This document shows positions 1 to 6,588 of a DNA stretch of 12,879 nucleotides, piece after piece (position 1 is the first letter of the stretch; every line of letters begins with the position of its first letter). The translations under genes and the position numbers were made by a program. The DNA comes from Dunaliella salina (Eukaryota; Chlorophyta; Chlorophyceae; Chlamydomonadales; Dunaliellaceae), in the NCBI GenBank assembly GCA_002284615.2, contig MU069745.1, positions 220,305 to 233,183 on the forward strand, given 5' to 3'. The notes under the pieces were generated by a model that saw only the letters and a list, made by a program, of their open reading frames with translations, did no database searches and was not told where the DNA came from.

Positions 1-28
1 GTGTGCGCAAAGTCGTTCCTGCCATGTG

Positions 29-113
29 CGCTACAGTCAAGCTTCAAACGTGCCACGGTCAAGCTTCAAACCAAGTGCCAAGGTTGAGCTTCAAATGTGT
101 CGCAATCAAGATT

Positions 114-181
<68 letters not shown>

Positions 182-301
182 CACATCTGTCACAGTCCAG
201 CTTCAAACAAAGCGCCACAGCCAAGCCTCAATTTACCAGAGTCAAGCTTCAACCTATTCTGCCACACATGCCACAGTCAAGCTTCAACTGGTCTTCACTT
301 G
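29..301. repeat. ~25-bp minisatellite with embedded microsatellite
   Basis: About eight diverged copies of a unit of roughly 25 bases whose core is GCCACAGTCAAGCTTCAA. Copies start near 30, 52, 77, 101, 187, 211, 239 and 269. A fragment of another copy may lie before position 29. The array is interrupted by the (AC)n tract at 114-178, which seems to have grown inside one copy, where the unit reads GATTCACAC. Short open frames across it are by-products of the repeat; I see no gene. Confidence 0.8.
114..178. repeat. (AC)n microsatellite
   Basis: Nearly perfect alternating AC of about 65 bases with one extra A near 129-130. It lies inside the 25-bp minisatellite. Tracts of this length are usually length-polymorphic and can adopt Z-DNA under supercoiling; that is general knowledge, not shown here. 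Confidence 0.95.
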
Positions 302-521
302 AAGTTCACACAAAGCAGTTGGTGGGCAACGGATCAATCTTGGGCCCTGAGTAAGATCAGTCAAACTGAATGCCGATCTGAGGGAAGGCGATATTACTAA
401 GAAACAAGGTCCTGTACAAGCAGCCCAACGAAGCTTTCCTCTTATGGGCACATGTACTTGCTTCAACAAGCTTAAATAGGAGAACCATGAACTTGCATAC
501 CATATCTTTGGTCGTTCTTGG
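302..521. other. no recognisable feature
   Basis: Unique-looking sequence between the 25-bp minisatellite and the transposon copy. A minus-strand open stretch of 80 codons crosses it but has no recognisable motif, so I do not call a gene. It could be intron or intergenic DNA. Confidence 0.5.
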
Positions 522-529
522 GACATGTT
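522..529. other. target-site duplication, left copy
   Basis: GACATGTT directly precedes the left end of the hAT-like element and is repeated exactly at 720-727 after its right end. The perfect match suggests a relatively recent insertion compared with copy 2, whose flanks have diverged. Confidence 0.85.
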
Positions 530-719
530 TAGGGATTGGCGTTAGCCTATAGCGCTATATAGCATTAAGCACTATACAGCAATGTAGAAGACCCCCGTAT
601 AGCGCTATTTGCCGATCTATAGGGAGCGGCATTGGTAAATAGCGCTATAATCATATAATGCAATATAACGCTATATAGCGCTGGAAAATGTGGTTTATAG
701 CGCTATATGCCGATCCCTA
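530..719. mobile_element. hAT-like MITE, copy 1 (dimeric)
   Basis: A 190-base element bounded by inverted ends: TAGGGATTGGC on the left and GCCGATCCCTA on the right. It is flanked by a perfect 8-base direct repeat, GACATGTT, at 522-529 and 720-727. An 8-bp target duplication with ends beginning TAGGG is the signature of the hAT superfamily. There is no coding capacity, so it is non-autonomous. The interior holds five AGCGCT cores, mostly inside the palindrome TATAGCGCTATA. At 611-630 a right end (GCCGATCTA) abuts a left end (TAGGGAGCGGC), so the element reads as two head-to-tail units of about 90 and 100 bases. A second copy lies at 7489-7687. Confidence 0.85.
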
Positions 720-727
720 GACATGTT
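720..727. other. target-site duplication, right copy
   Basis: GACATGTT immediately after the right inverted end, identical to 522-529. Confidence 0.85.
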
Positions 728-867
728 GTACAGATTGCACCATGAAGCAATTCAAGTAATGAGACCTTGACCACCAACGACCAGGCTGGCACACAAAATC
801 TATACCAACTCTGTTCAGCATGCCAGCAAACTTGCCATTAAGTGGCATACTGTTGGGAAAAAAAAAA

Positions 868-975
868 ACGCTCACAGTCAGCTTTCCCGACTTGTCTCCT
901 TCCTGAATTGATGTAGTGGGAGTTTCCAGCGGCTGCGTACGTTTCTCTCTTTCTTATCAAGCCCAAGGTTGCTTT
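868..975. repeat. dispersed repeat family 1, copy a
   Basis: The stretch contains CAGTCAGCTTTCCCGACT, then TGTCTCCTTCCTGAATTGAT, then a pyrimidine-rich tail with CTGCGTACG. The same order of blocks occurs at 6878-6990 (GTCAGTCGTTTGACTGG, then TGTCTCCTTTTCC..AATTGATGTAG, then CTGCCTACG). A shorter match to the first block is at 11852-11880. It is therefore a diverged dispersed repeat of about 110 bases. I cannot assign its class: no inverted ends or target duplication are visible. Confidence 0.6.
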
Positions 976-1053
976 CTTCCCAATACCACATCGTCTAAAT
1001 GGTGTGTGAGCTTGCCCTAGATCAACTATGGCATGTCTGTGCAATGTGCCCAC

Positions 1054-1445
1054 CTGTGAACTTGAACCGCGCTGCAGGGTTCTGGAGAGAGGACGGGCTG
1101 CCGAAGAACGGGCTGCGGATGGGGTTGTGTATGTGGCCTGCAGTGCTGGGAGGCGGGGGGGGAGGGGCAAGTGACTGCTGGGCACCCCCACTCCGCAGTT
1201 GCTGCTGTTGCTGCTGCTGCAACTGGTGCTGCTGCTGTTGCTGCTGTTGCACAGCCTCAGGACTCTGAGCTGCACTGATCTGGGCACAACCATGCCCCTG
1301 TGCATCTAAATGCGCATCAGCACCACCCTTATTTTGCTGTAATGTGCTACTCCCGCTTCCGGCACACTCGGCAGCACGCCCGTCGCCATGCGTGCAAGCA
1401 AGGGGAGATAAATCGCAGTTGGCGTGCTGCGTCGTTTCTCCTGTG

Positions 1446-1479
<34 letters not shown>

Positions 1480-1798
1480 CATTGACTGGCGGAGACATCC
1501 CACTTGCAATGCCTGAAGCAGAGGCATCCTGAGGGGGCGAAGCGCTGCCCTTGCTGCAGCTATTGCTGCCGCTGCCGTTCTTAGGGGGTGAGCTGCCAAG
1601 CTTGCTGTTGCCGCTCGCGGCGGCCAACATGAGCATGCCTCGTCGCTTTTGGAAGCTCGAGCGCCCGCCCATGCCTGCCATTGACACGGCATCTGGAGAG
1701 GCTGTGGAAGCTCCAGACTCTCCTGCATTACACAACATTACATAAGGGTTTTGACCTTCAGCTAGGGAATTTGGCTGCTCGATTTTATCCGTTCTCCC
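1054..1798 (-). CDS. exon C: Ser/Gln/Pro-rich disordered protein segment
   Basis: Open on the minus strand from an acceptor-like TTGCAG (AG at 1800-1799) down to a stop at 1022-1024; a possible donor (CACAG|GTGGGC, GT at 1053-1052) would end the exon at 1054. About 248 residues. The order is: an N-terminal stretch beginning GRTDKIEQPNSLAEGQNPYV, a Gly/Ser/Ala-rich part with a small basic patch (FQKRRG), a run of nine Ser encoded by AGC/TCC near 1450-1480, a Cys/His-containing linker, Gln runs broken by HQL at about 1195-1250, a run of six Pro at about 1154-1171, and an ending rich in F/R/P. No domain is recognised. It most likely continues the gene of exon B in phase 0, but could be the start of a separate gene if the in-frame ATG at 1804 is used. 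Two TGTAA motifs, the usual poly(A) signal of chlorophycean algae, occur on this strand at 1742-1738 and 1732-1728 inside the frame, an argument against the model. Confidence 0.5.
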
Positions 1799-1800
1799 CT
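1799..1800 (-). other. splice acceptor of exon C
   Basis: On the minus strand the sequence reads CATCCTTGCAG|GGGAGAAC. It resembles the acceptor proposed for exon B (TTCTTGCAG|GAAC). The protein frame opens here in phase 0. Confidence 0.5.
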
Positions 1801-2015
1801 GCAAGGATGCTGAAGCACACAGGACAAGCCCTTGAAGCTCGCGCCTCTCTGACTCAAGCTGAGCGTCTCACCGAAGCTTAAGGGGCGGAATGGCGGGCAG
1901 GGACAAAAGCTAGCACAGGCCCTTGGTGAAGCCCCTGCTAGCTTGCTAGCTCCGAAACGTTTCCTGAATGTGCGCTGCCTCTGGCATGCATAAACTTACC
2001 TTTTTTTCTTCCTAG

Positions 2016-2057
2016 CGGAGGCAGCAGCGACAGCAGGGAGCAGTGTCTCACAAAGAG
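2016..2057 (+). other. candidate 42-nt micro-exon, plus strand
   Basis: On the plus strand a pyrimidine-rich tract ends in TTTCTTCCTAG (AG at 2014-2015), and 42 bases later there is AAAGAG|GTAAGT (GT at 2058-2059). Both are strong splice-site matches. The block is a multiple of three and open (RRQQRQQGAVSHKE in one frame). On the minus strand the same place also offers a donor, AAAAAG|GTAAGT (GT at about 2000-1999), with an open stretch before it, so the strand is uncertain. No partner exons on the plus strand are recognised. Confidence 0.3.
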
Positions 2058-2209
2058 GTAAGTTGCCCCAGGAAGTAAGCCGCAGCATGCGTGCTATCCG
2101 GAGCCGGCTCAGTCAGCTAGCGGCACAACGATTTAGTACAAGATGCCATCTGTGATACCATGCCCTTCCCCTCTACCTTTCTGATCTCACCTACAACCTT
2201 TCTGGCCCT

Positions 2210-2413
2210 CCCACTTCCTCACCTTGCCCTGCGCCCCTCACTTTGCCCTCCCACATCCTCAACATGCCCTGCACCCCCTCACTTTACGCTCCCACCTCGT
2301 CCACTTGCCATGCACCCCCTCACTTTTCGCTCCCACATCCTCAACATGCCCTGCACCCCCTCACTTTAAGCTCCCACCTCCTCAACTTGCCCAGACGCCT
2401 CCTCATCTGGCCC
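2210..2413. repeat. 41-bp minisatellite, five copies
   Basis: Copies start at 2210, 2250, 2291, 2332 and 2373, with periods of 40, 41, 41 and 41 bases. The core is CCCACATCCTCAACATGCCC followed by TGCACCCCCTCACTTT. The last copy is the most diverged. The plus strand is almost purine-free in places. The period is not a multiple of three, so the repeat itself is unlikely to be coding. Confidence 0.9.
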
Positions 2414-2482
2414 TGCGCGACCTGCTCAGCTGCATGCACTGCCTCAGGAACATGTCCTTCTGGCCGCGCAGTCTGGGCTCAT

Positions 2483-2555
2483 TATAAGAAGCAGGCCGCC
2501 CGCAGGGCAGACTCGGCCCGCCAGCTTTTGAGGTCCAGTAGGTTGTTGGCGCATC
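2483..2555 (-). CDS. candidate small exon downstream of the intron array
   Basis: After the intron-like block 2639-2556 the minus strand reads AACAG|GATGCGCC. Entering in one phase gives a short acceptable C-terminus (CANNLLDLKSWRAESALRAA, then CFL and a stop near 2483). In another phase the reading stays open to 2403 and ends in LSRSRRAR. The phase cannot be fixed because the two upstream 40-nt blocks have alternative acceptors. Low confidence; an alternative is that exon B simply ends at 2764 and this is downstream sequence. Confidence 0.25.
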
Positions 2556-2639
2556 CTGTTGGCTAAGCCCAACCTCATGACCATGCCTCTCTTTTGATTG
2601 TTTGTGTAGCGTAGGTACGCTCAACCCACTCATACTCAC
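2556..2639 (-). other. intron-like block 1 (84 nt)
   Basis: Minus strand: CAAG|GTGAGTATGAGTGGG at the 5' side (GT at 2639-2638) and TTAGCCAACAG at the 3' side. Internal landmarks are CTACGCTACA, AATCAAAAG and GTCATGAGG. The same landmarks in the same order are in the blocks 2680-2767 and 2808-2936, so the three are homologous. Confidence 0.45.
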
Positions 2640-2679
2640 CTTGCCTGCATGCAGCGCTCGTGCCTTGCCACCTGCTCAG

Positions 2680-2767
2680 CTGCATGCACAGCCTCATGAC
2701 TCTGCCTCCCCTGTACCCCTTTTGATTCTATATGTAGCGCAGGCACTCTTAAGCCACCCACACTCAC
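2680..2767 (-). other. intron-like block 2 (88 nt)
   Basis: Minus strand: GCATG|GTGAGTGTGGGTGG at the donor (GT at 2767-2766) and GCTGTGCATGCAG at the acceptor. Shares TTAAGAGTGCCTGCGCTACA, ATCAAAAGG and GTCATGAGG with its neighbours. An alternative acceptor (CTGAGCAG) lies 8 nt further on and avoids the stop codon produced by the first. Confidence 0.45.
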
Positions 2768-3926
2768 CATGCTTGCATGCAGCATTTCTGCCCTGCTGCC
2801 TGCACAGCTGCATGCACAGCCTCATGACTTTGCCTCCCCTGTCCCCCTTTTGATTTTTTATGTAGCGCAGGCACTCTTAATCCACCCCTTTTGGTTCTAT
2901 ATGTAGCGCAGGTACTCTTTCCCCACCCACACTCACCTGTATGTGTGCAGGAAAAGCTTGCATCAGGGCTCAAACCCAACCTGTCACACTCACCTTGCTT
3001 GCATGCAGCGCCCCTGCCCTGGCAGATGCTCATCTGGCCCTGCCCGCTGCTCAGCCGCATGGACAAGTCCATAACAGGGCTCCGACCAGGCCTGGTACAC
3101 TCACCCCTTCCACACTCACCTTGCTTGCATACAGCGCTCCTGCCCTGCCCGCTGCTCAGCCACGTGGACACTCCTGCATCAGGACTCGAATCCGGCCTAC
3201 TCATCCCTGACATACCCTGCCGCAGTCCCGGAAGATGGAGAGGGGCAGGAGGCAGATCCGTGGAGGCACACAGCAACTGGGGTCCAGTTGGGGTTGGAAG
3301 GGGGCTGGCTGAGAGGTGCGGTGGGCTGCGCGTTGTGTTGCTGCCAGGTCTGGCAGAAGTGCAGGCATTGCTTGCTGCAAGGCCTGGACTTCCATGTTGG
3401 GGACTTGGGACGCTGGAAGAAGGGGCAGCTGGGGAGTGAGTGGTACCAGCGTGAGTGGGGGTGCTATGTGTGCAGAGCTCATGGTGCCGTGTGTTGAGCG
3501 TTGCGTTGCTGACAGGGCTGGCTGAAGTGCGCGCAGGTTGCGTGGGCGGCTGCGATGCCGGAGCAGCAGCAGCCGTCGTCGGCTGGGGCAATACCAATGG
3601 GGAGGATGGGGTCACGGAATTTGAAGGAGATGTTGGTCCATGACTCTCTGTTGCCTCAGAAGGAGCAGCAGCTGGGGCACCACCAAACTCAATCACACTC
3701 CCTTGCTGCTGCTGCTGCTGCTGATGATGATGATGGTGATGATGGTGATGATGATGCTTTTGCTGATGTTGGCCCAGTGCTTGTCCCATGCTTTCCTCTC
3801 CCTGCCTTCTGTGCTCTTGCTGCTCGCCGTTTGTAGACTCTTTGTTTGCCTCCTCCTGCTCCTGCACCAATTGTTGCGGCAAGTCACCAGCATGCTGCAG
3901 CTCTTGTTCTTGCTGCTGCTCCTGTG

Positions 3927-3967
<41 letters not shown>

Positions 3968-4092
3968 TGCTGGCAATGCTGTTGCTGCTCTTGTTCCTGA
4001 CGCTGCTGTACTTGCTGCCGATGCTGATGCTGCTCTTGTTGCTGCTGCTGCTGCTGCCATGTCTGCTGCCGATGCTGCTGCTGCTCTTGTTG

Positions 4093-4133
<41 letters not shown>

Positions 4134-4933
4134 TTTGTTCCTGCTGCTGCTCCTGCTGCTGCTTTGCCTGCTGCTGCTGCTGCTGCTGCTGCTCTTGTTG
4201 TGGGGCACCCAAGGCCGTGCCTGCCGTTTCAGCGCCCGCCCTTTGCTCAACCAAGGAGACGCCAGCCTTCTCAGAGCCTGCCTTCTCAGTGCCTGCCTTC
4301 TCAGCACTTGCTTCAACCAAGGAAGAGCCTGCTTTCTGCACACCCAAGGCAGCTCCTGCCTCCTCTGCGCCTGCCTTTTCAGTGCCTGCCCTCTGCTCAC
4401 CCAAGGAAGCGCCTGCCTTTTCAACACCTGCCTTCTGCTCAGCCAAGGCAACACCTGCCCCCAAAGCGCCAGGCTTCTCAGCGCCCGACCTCTGCTCAGT
4501 CAAGGCAACACCTGCCCCCAAATCACCTGCCTTCTCAGCACCTATCTTCTGTACGCCCGAAACAACACCCGCCTGCTCAGCGCCTGCCCTCTGCGCACCC
4601 AAGGATGTGCTTAGCTTTGTAGGGCCTGCCTTCTCAGCGCCTGCCCTCTGCTCAGTCAAAGCAACACCTGCCTCCTCTCCGCCTGCCTTCTCAGCGCCTG
4701 CGTTCTGCGCACCCAAAACAACACCCGTCTTCGCAGCGCCTGCTTTCTCAGCTTCTGCTTTCTCAGCGCCTGTCCTGTGCTCAGTTAAAGCAGCACGCTT
4801 CCGGCTCTGGCTGACAGCCACCAGCTGACCTGGACCACCACCACTGATGAGCTTGTGCTTGCGCTTCTTCCTGTGTTTCCCTCCAGGCGCCGCCTGCGCG
4901 TGAGGCTGCAGGGTGGGATCCACTGATTGCTGC

Positions 4934-4964
<31 letters not shown>

Positions 4965-6422
4965 CAGCAACTTGCTGCTGCTGAGGACCCTGCTGCTGCT
5001 CAAGATCCTGCTGCTGCTGAGGACCAGATCCATGCTCAATTCCTTGCTGTTGTTTTTGCCGCTGGTGCGGGTGCTGCTGCTGCTGCTGCTCAGCTCCTTG
5101 CTCGGCTTTCTCCTGCTGACCAAGTCCTTGCTGCTGACCAGGTCCATGGTGCTGATAAAAACCCTGCTTTTGCTGCCGAGGAGCCTGGTGTGGATCAGGT
5201 CCCTTCTGCTGCTGAGGATCCTGCTGCTGCTGAGGACCCTGGCTTGCATCAAGTCTTTGCTGATGATCCTTGCGCTGCTGAGGACCCTGCTGCTGATGAG
5301 GACCTTTGTGTCGATCAGGCCTTTGCTGCTGAGGACCCTGATATGGATCAAGTCCTTGCTGCTGCTGAGGATCCTGCTGCTGCTGAGGACCCTGGTTTGG
5401 ACCAGGTCCCTGCTGCTGCTGAGGACGTTGCTGCTCTAGAGGACCCTGGTGTGGATCAATTCCCTGCTGCTGCTCAGGACGCTGTTGCTCTGGAGGAACC
5501 TGGTGTGGGTCAACTCCCTGTTGCTGCTGAGGATCCTGCTGCTGCAGAGGACCCTGGTGTGGATCAGTTCCCTGCTGCTGCTGAGGACCTTCGTGTGGAT
5601 CAGGCCTTTGCTGCTGAGGAACCTGGTGTGGATCATTTCCCTGCTGCTGACGATCTTGCTGCTGCTGAGGACCCTGGTGTGGATGAGGTCCCTGCTGCTG
5701 TGGAGAGCTGCCATCGGGGGTTGCCTGCTGCTGAAGGCCAGCTGAGTTGGCTCGCACCTTGCGCTTGCCCTCTTTGTCCCTCTTTTTCTTGTCCCTTTTC
5801 TTCCCCTCTTTCTTGCTCTCCTTGCTGCTCCTGCCCTTGTTTTCGCTCTGTACGTCGGTGCCTGGCAGCGACCCAAGGCTCTTTGTGTTGGTGCCAGACA
5901 GCAACTGAGAGTCTCTCTCTGTGCTGGTGCTTGGCTGCGTTTCAGGGCTCTGTGTGTTTGTGCCTGGCTGGAGCTCTGGGCTCCTTGTGCTTATGCCAGG
6001 CTGTATTTCAGGGCTCTTTTTGCTGGTGCCCTGCTGTGACTCAAAGCTGTTCGTGCTTGTGCTGGACTGTGACTCAGGGCTCTTTGTATGGGTGCCTGGC
6101 TGCGTTTTAGGGCTCCTAGTGTTTGTGTTGGACTGTGACTCAGGGCTGCTGAATTGCGGCGCCTCTTGGAAAATGCATGGGCTACCATGCACTATTTCAT
6201 CTGCCGACTGCCCCTGACGCCGCCGCCGCCGCAGCCGCTGCTGCAGCTGCTGTCGGTGCTGTGGCAGCGGCGGCGATGACTGCTGCTGCAGCTGCTGGAG
6301 CAGCGGCGGCGACAACTGCTGCTGCTGTTGCTGCAGCAGCTGCAGCAGCTGCTGCTGCTGCTGTGGTAGCGGCAGCGGCGACTGCTGCTGGAGCTGCTGG
6401 AGCGGGTGAGCATGTGGTGGGG

Positions 6423-6467
<45 letters not shown>

Positions 6468-6588
6468 GCTTCACTTTGCGCTTCTTCCTCCTGCATGTAT
6501 CATCCCCAGTGCTGATTTGGTGCCGATCCAGCTGCCCCTGCTGTGGCTGCGGGTGCAGAGCGCTCTTTGGCTGGCAAGTCTGTTGTTC
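2764..6588 (-). CDS. exon B: giant Gln-rich, multi-repeat disordered protein
   Basis: About 1,274 codons open from an acceptor at 6590-6589 (TTCTTGCAG|GAACAACAG) to a TGA at 2764-2766; the frame extends upstream to an ATG at 6708, but the part before 6588 overlaps a repeat and looks intronic. Order of parts: a short unique region, a basic cluster RRKKRKVK, 14 Ser, a Gln/Leu/Pro region, an RLRRRRR cluster, 11-residue SPExQPGT repeats, a Lys-rich segment, Gln/Pro/His/Asp repeats, a second basic cluster (KHRKKRKHK), 19-residue EKAG repeats, long Gln runs, 11 His, a Pro/Ser/Thr/Ala-rich region, then the Cys-containing repeats over the intron array. No catalytic domain is seen. A nuclear, aggregation-prone scaffold or regulator is possible but is inference. 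The true 3' end may be the donor at 2936 or 2767 rather than the stop. Antisense poly-Leu and poly-Ala frames exist but lose the basic clusters and repeats. Confidence 0.6.
2808..2936 (-). other. intron-like block 3 (129 nt, internal duplication)
   Basis: Minus strand: CATACAG|GTGAGTGTGGGTGG at the donor (GT at 2936-2935) and GCTGTGCATGCAG at the acceptor. It is the 88-nt block plus about 41 nt, because the segment from GAGTRCCTGCGCTACAT to AAAAGGGG occurs twice in it. Its length is a multiple of three and it has no in-frame stop, so retention would not break the frame. Confidence 0.45.
3703..3756 (-). repeat. Gln7/His11 codon tract
   Basis: On the minus strand eleven CAT/CAC codons (3756-3724) are followed directly by seven CAG/CAA codons (3723-3703). 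His runs of this size can bind divalent metals and occur in nuclear-speckle proteins, but that is not evidence of function here. The His codons alternate CAT and CAC in a way that keeps His, mildly supporting this frame. Confidence 0.8.
3889..4206 (-). repeat. interrupted poly-Gln region
   Basis: CTG/TTG on the plus strand, read as CAG/CAA on the minus strand, encoding Gln runs of up to about 15 interrupted by E, K, H, R, V, T and W. The interruptions are point changes of CAG, such as GAG and AAG. The same DNA reads as poly-Leu, poly-Ala or poly-Ser in other frames. Confidence 0.85.
4204..4785 (-). repeat. 19-residue EKAG repeats (57-bp unit)
   Basis: About a dozen diverged copies of GAEKAGxxxAGVALTEQRA, with some 14-residue variants lacking the middle five residues. 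Lys, Glu and Ala dominate, so it may form a charged helix. The DNA on the plus strand shows the unit as GCGCCTGCCTTCTCAGCRCC. The repeat has no long Gln run, so it arose separately from the CAG expansions on either side. Confidence 0.8.
4858..4884 (-). other. basic cluster, possible nuclear localisation signal
   Basis: The minus strand encodes KHRKKRKHK between the poly-Gln end and the EKAG repeats. It matches the monopartite basic pattern K-K/R-x-K/R. A similar RRKKRKVK lies at about 6466-6492 and a Lys-rich segment (KEGKKRDKKKRDKEGKRK) at 5749-5838. Confidence 0.5.
4927..5702 (-). repeat. Gln/Pro/His/Asp repeat domain
   Basis: Some 20 imperfect units built from GPQQQQ and GxDPHQ modules, in periods of roughly 9 to 17 residues. 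On the plus strand the marks are GGACCCTGGTGTGGATCA and CTGCTGCTGAGGA. The conserved DPHQ/DPHE motif between Gln blocks distinguishes this from simple CAG slippage. Confidence 0.8.
5848..6147 (-). repeat. 11-residue SPExQPGTxTx repeats (33-bp unit)
   Basis: Nine copies in a row, for example SPKTQPGTHTK, SPEIQPGISTR and SPELQPGTNTQ. The seventh is followed by an extra RD and the eighth is one residue short. Each copy offers one Ser-Pro site and several Thr, so the block resembles a multi-site phosphorylation domain; that is inference. The unit is free of CAG runs and holds its frame across nine copies, which is good support for the minus-strand reading. Confidence 0.8.
6424..6465 (-). repeat. 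(AGC)14 serine tract
   Basis: Fourteen perfect AGC codons directly after the basic cluster RRKKRKVKH. The same repeat motif is read as Gln in most of the protein and as Ser here, showing that the CAG expansions arose in different frames. Confidence 0.85.

Larger units (their letters stand above)
1799..2209. other. non-coding stretch, probably intron
   Basis: No protein-like frame, apart from the small exon candidate at 2016-2057. The sequence GCTAGCTTGCTAGC near 1938-1951 contains nested GCTAGC palindromes. It fits the intron leading into exon C or an intergenic spacer. Confidence 0.4.
2640..3190 (-). repeat. tandem array of donor-bearing exon/intron-like units
   Basis: Five GTGAGT donors on the minus strand lie at 3119, 2993, 2936, 2767 and 2639 (first base of each), with spacings of 126, 57, 169 and 128. 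Four of them follow a conserved block ending in GCATGCAAGCAAG or a close variant. The upper part, when read through, gives an imperfect peptide repeat (LSSGQGRSAVCKQ, then LSSGQGQMSICQGRGAACKQ). The lower part alternates 40-nt exon-like blocks with homologous introns. The period is not constant because one intron carries an internal duplication. This is either tandem exon duplication or a spreading intron-like unit. Confidence 0.65.

Noticed and set aside
530..719. Replication origin or regulatory palindrome cluster
   Set aside because: The inverted ends and 8-bp target duplication explain the palindrome cluster as a transposon copy, and a second copy lies elsewhere in the window.
1728..1742. 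TGTAA poly(A) signals ending a minus-strand gene
   Set aside because: Two TGTAA motifs are present, but the frame continues well beyond them with biased composition, so I keep them only as a doubt about exon C.
2640..3010. Repeated TGCATGC motifs as apicomplexan AP2 promoter sites
   Set aside because: The motif occurs at a fixed place of the duplicated exon/intron unit, so its recurrence is explained by duplication; no other apicomplexan mark was seen.
3640..4614. 324-codon plus-strand frame rich in Leu
   Set aside because: It is the CTG reading of the antisense poly-Gln DNA; CAG/CTG repeats contain no stop in any frame. The minus frame is far longer and carries organised peptide repeats and basic clusters.
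3846..4622. 258-codon plus-strand poly-Ala frame
   Set aside because: Shifted reading of the same CTG tract and the 57-bp repeats, with no independent support.
5190..6110. 306-codon plus-strand frame (Asp/Ala/Glu then Cys/Leu/Gly)
   Set aside because: Antisense shadow of the Gln/Pro and SPExQPGT repeats. The repeated structure is in phase on both strands because the units are multiples of three; no motif favours this strand.
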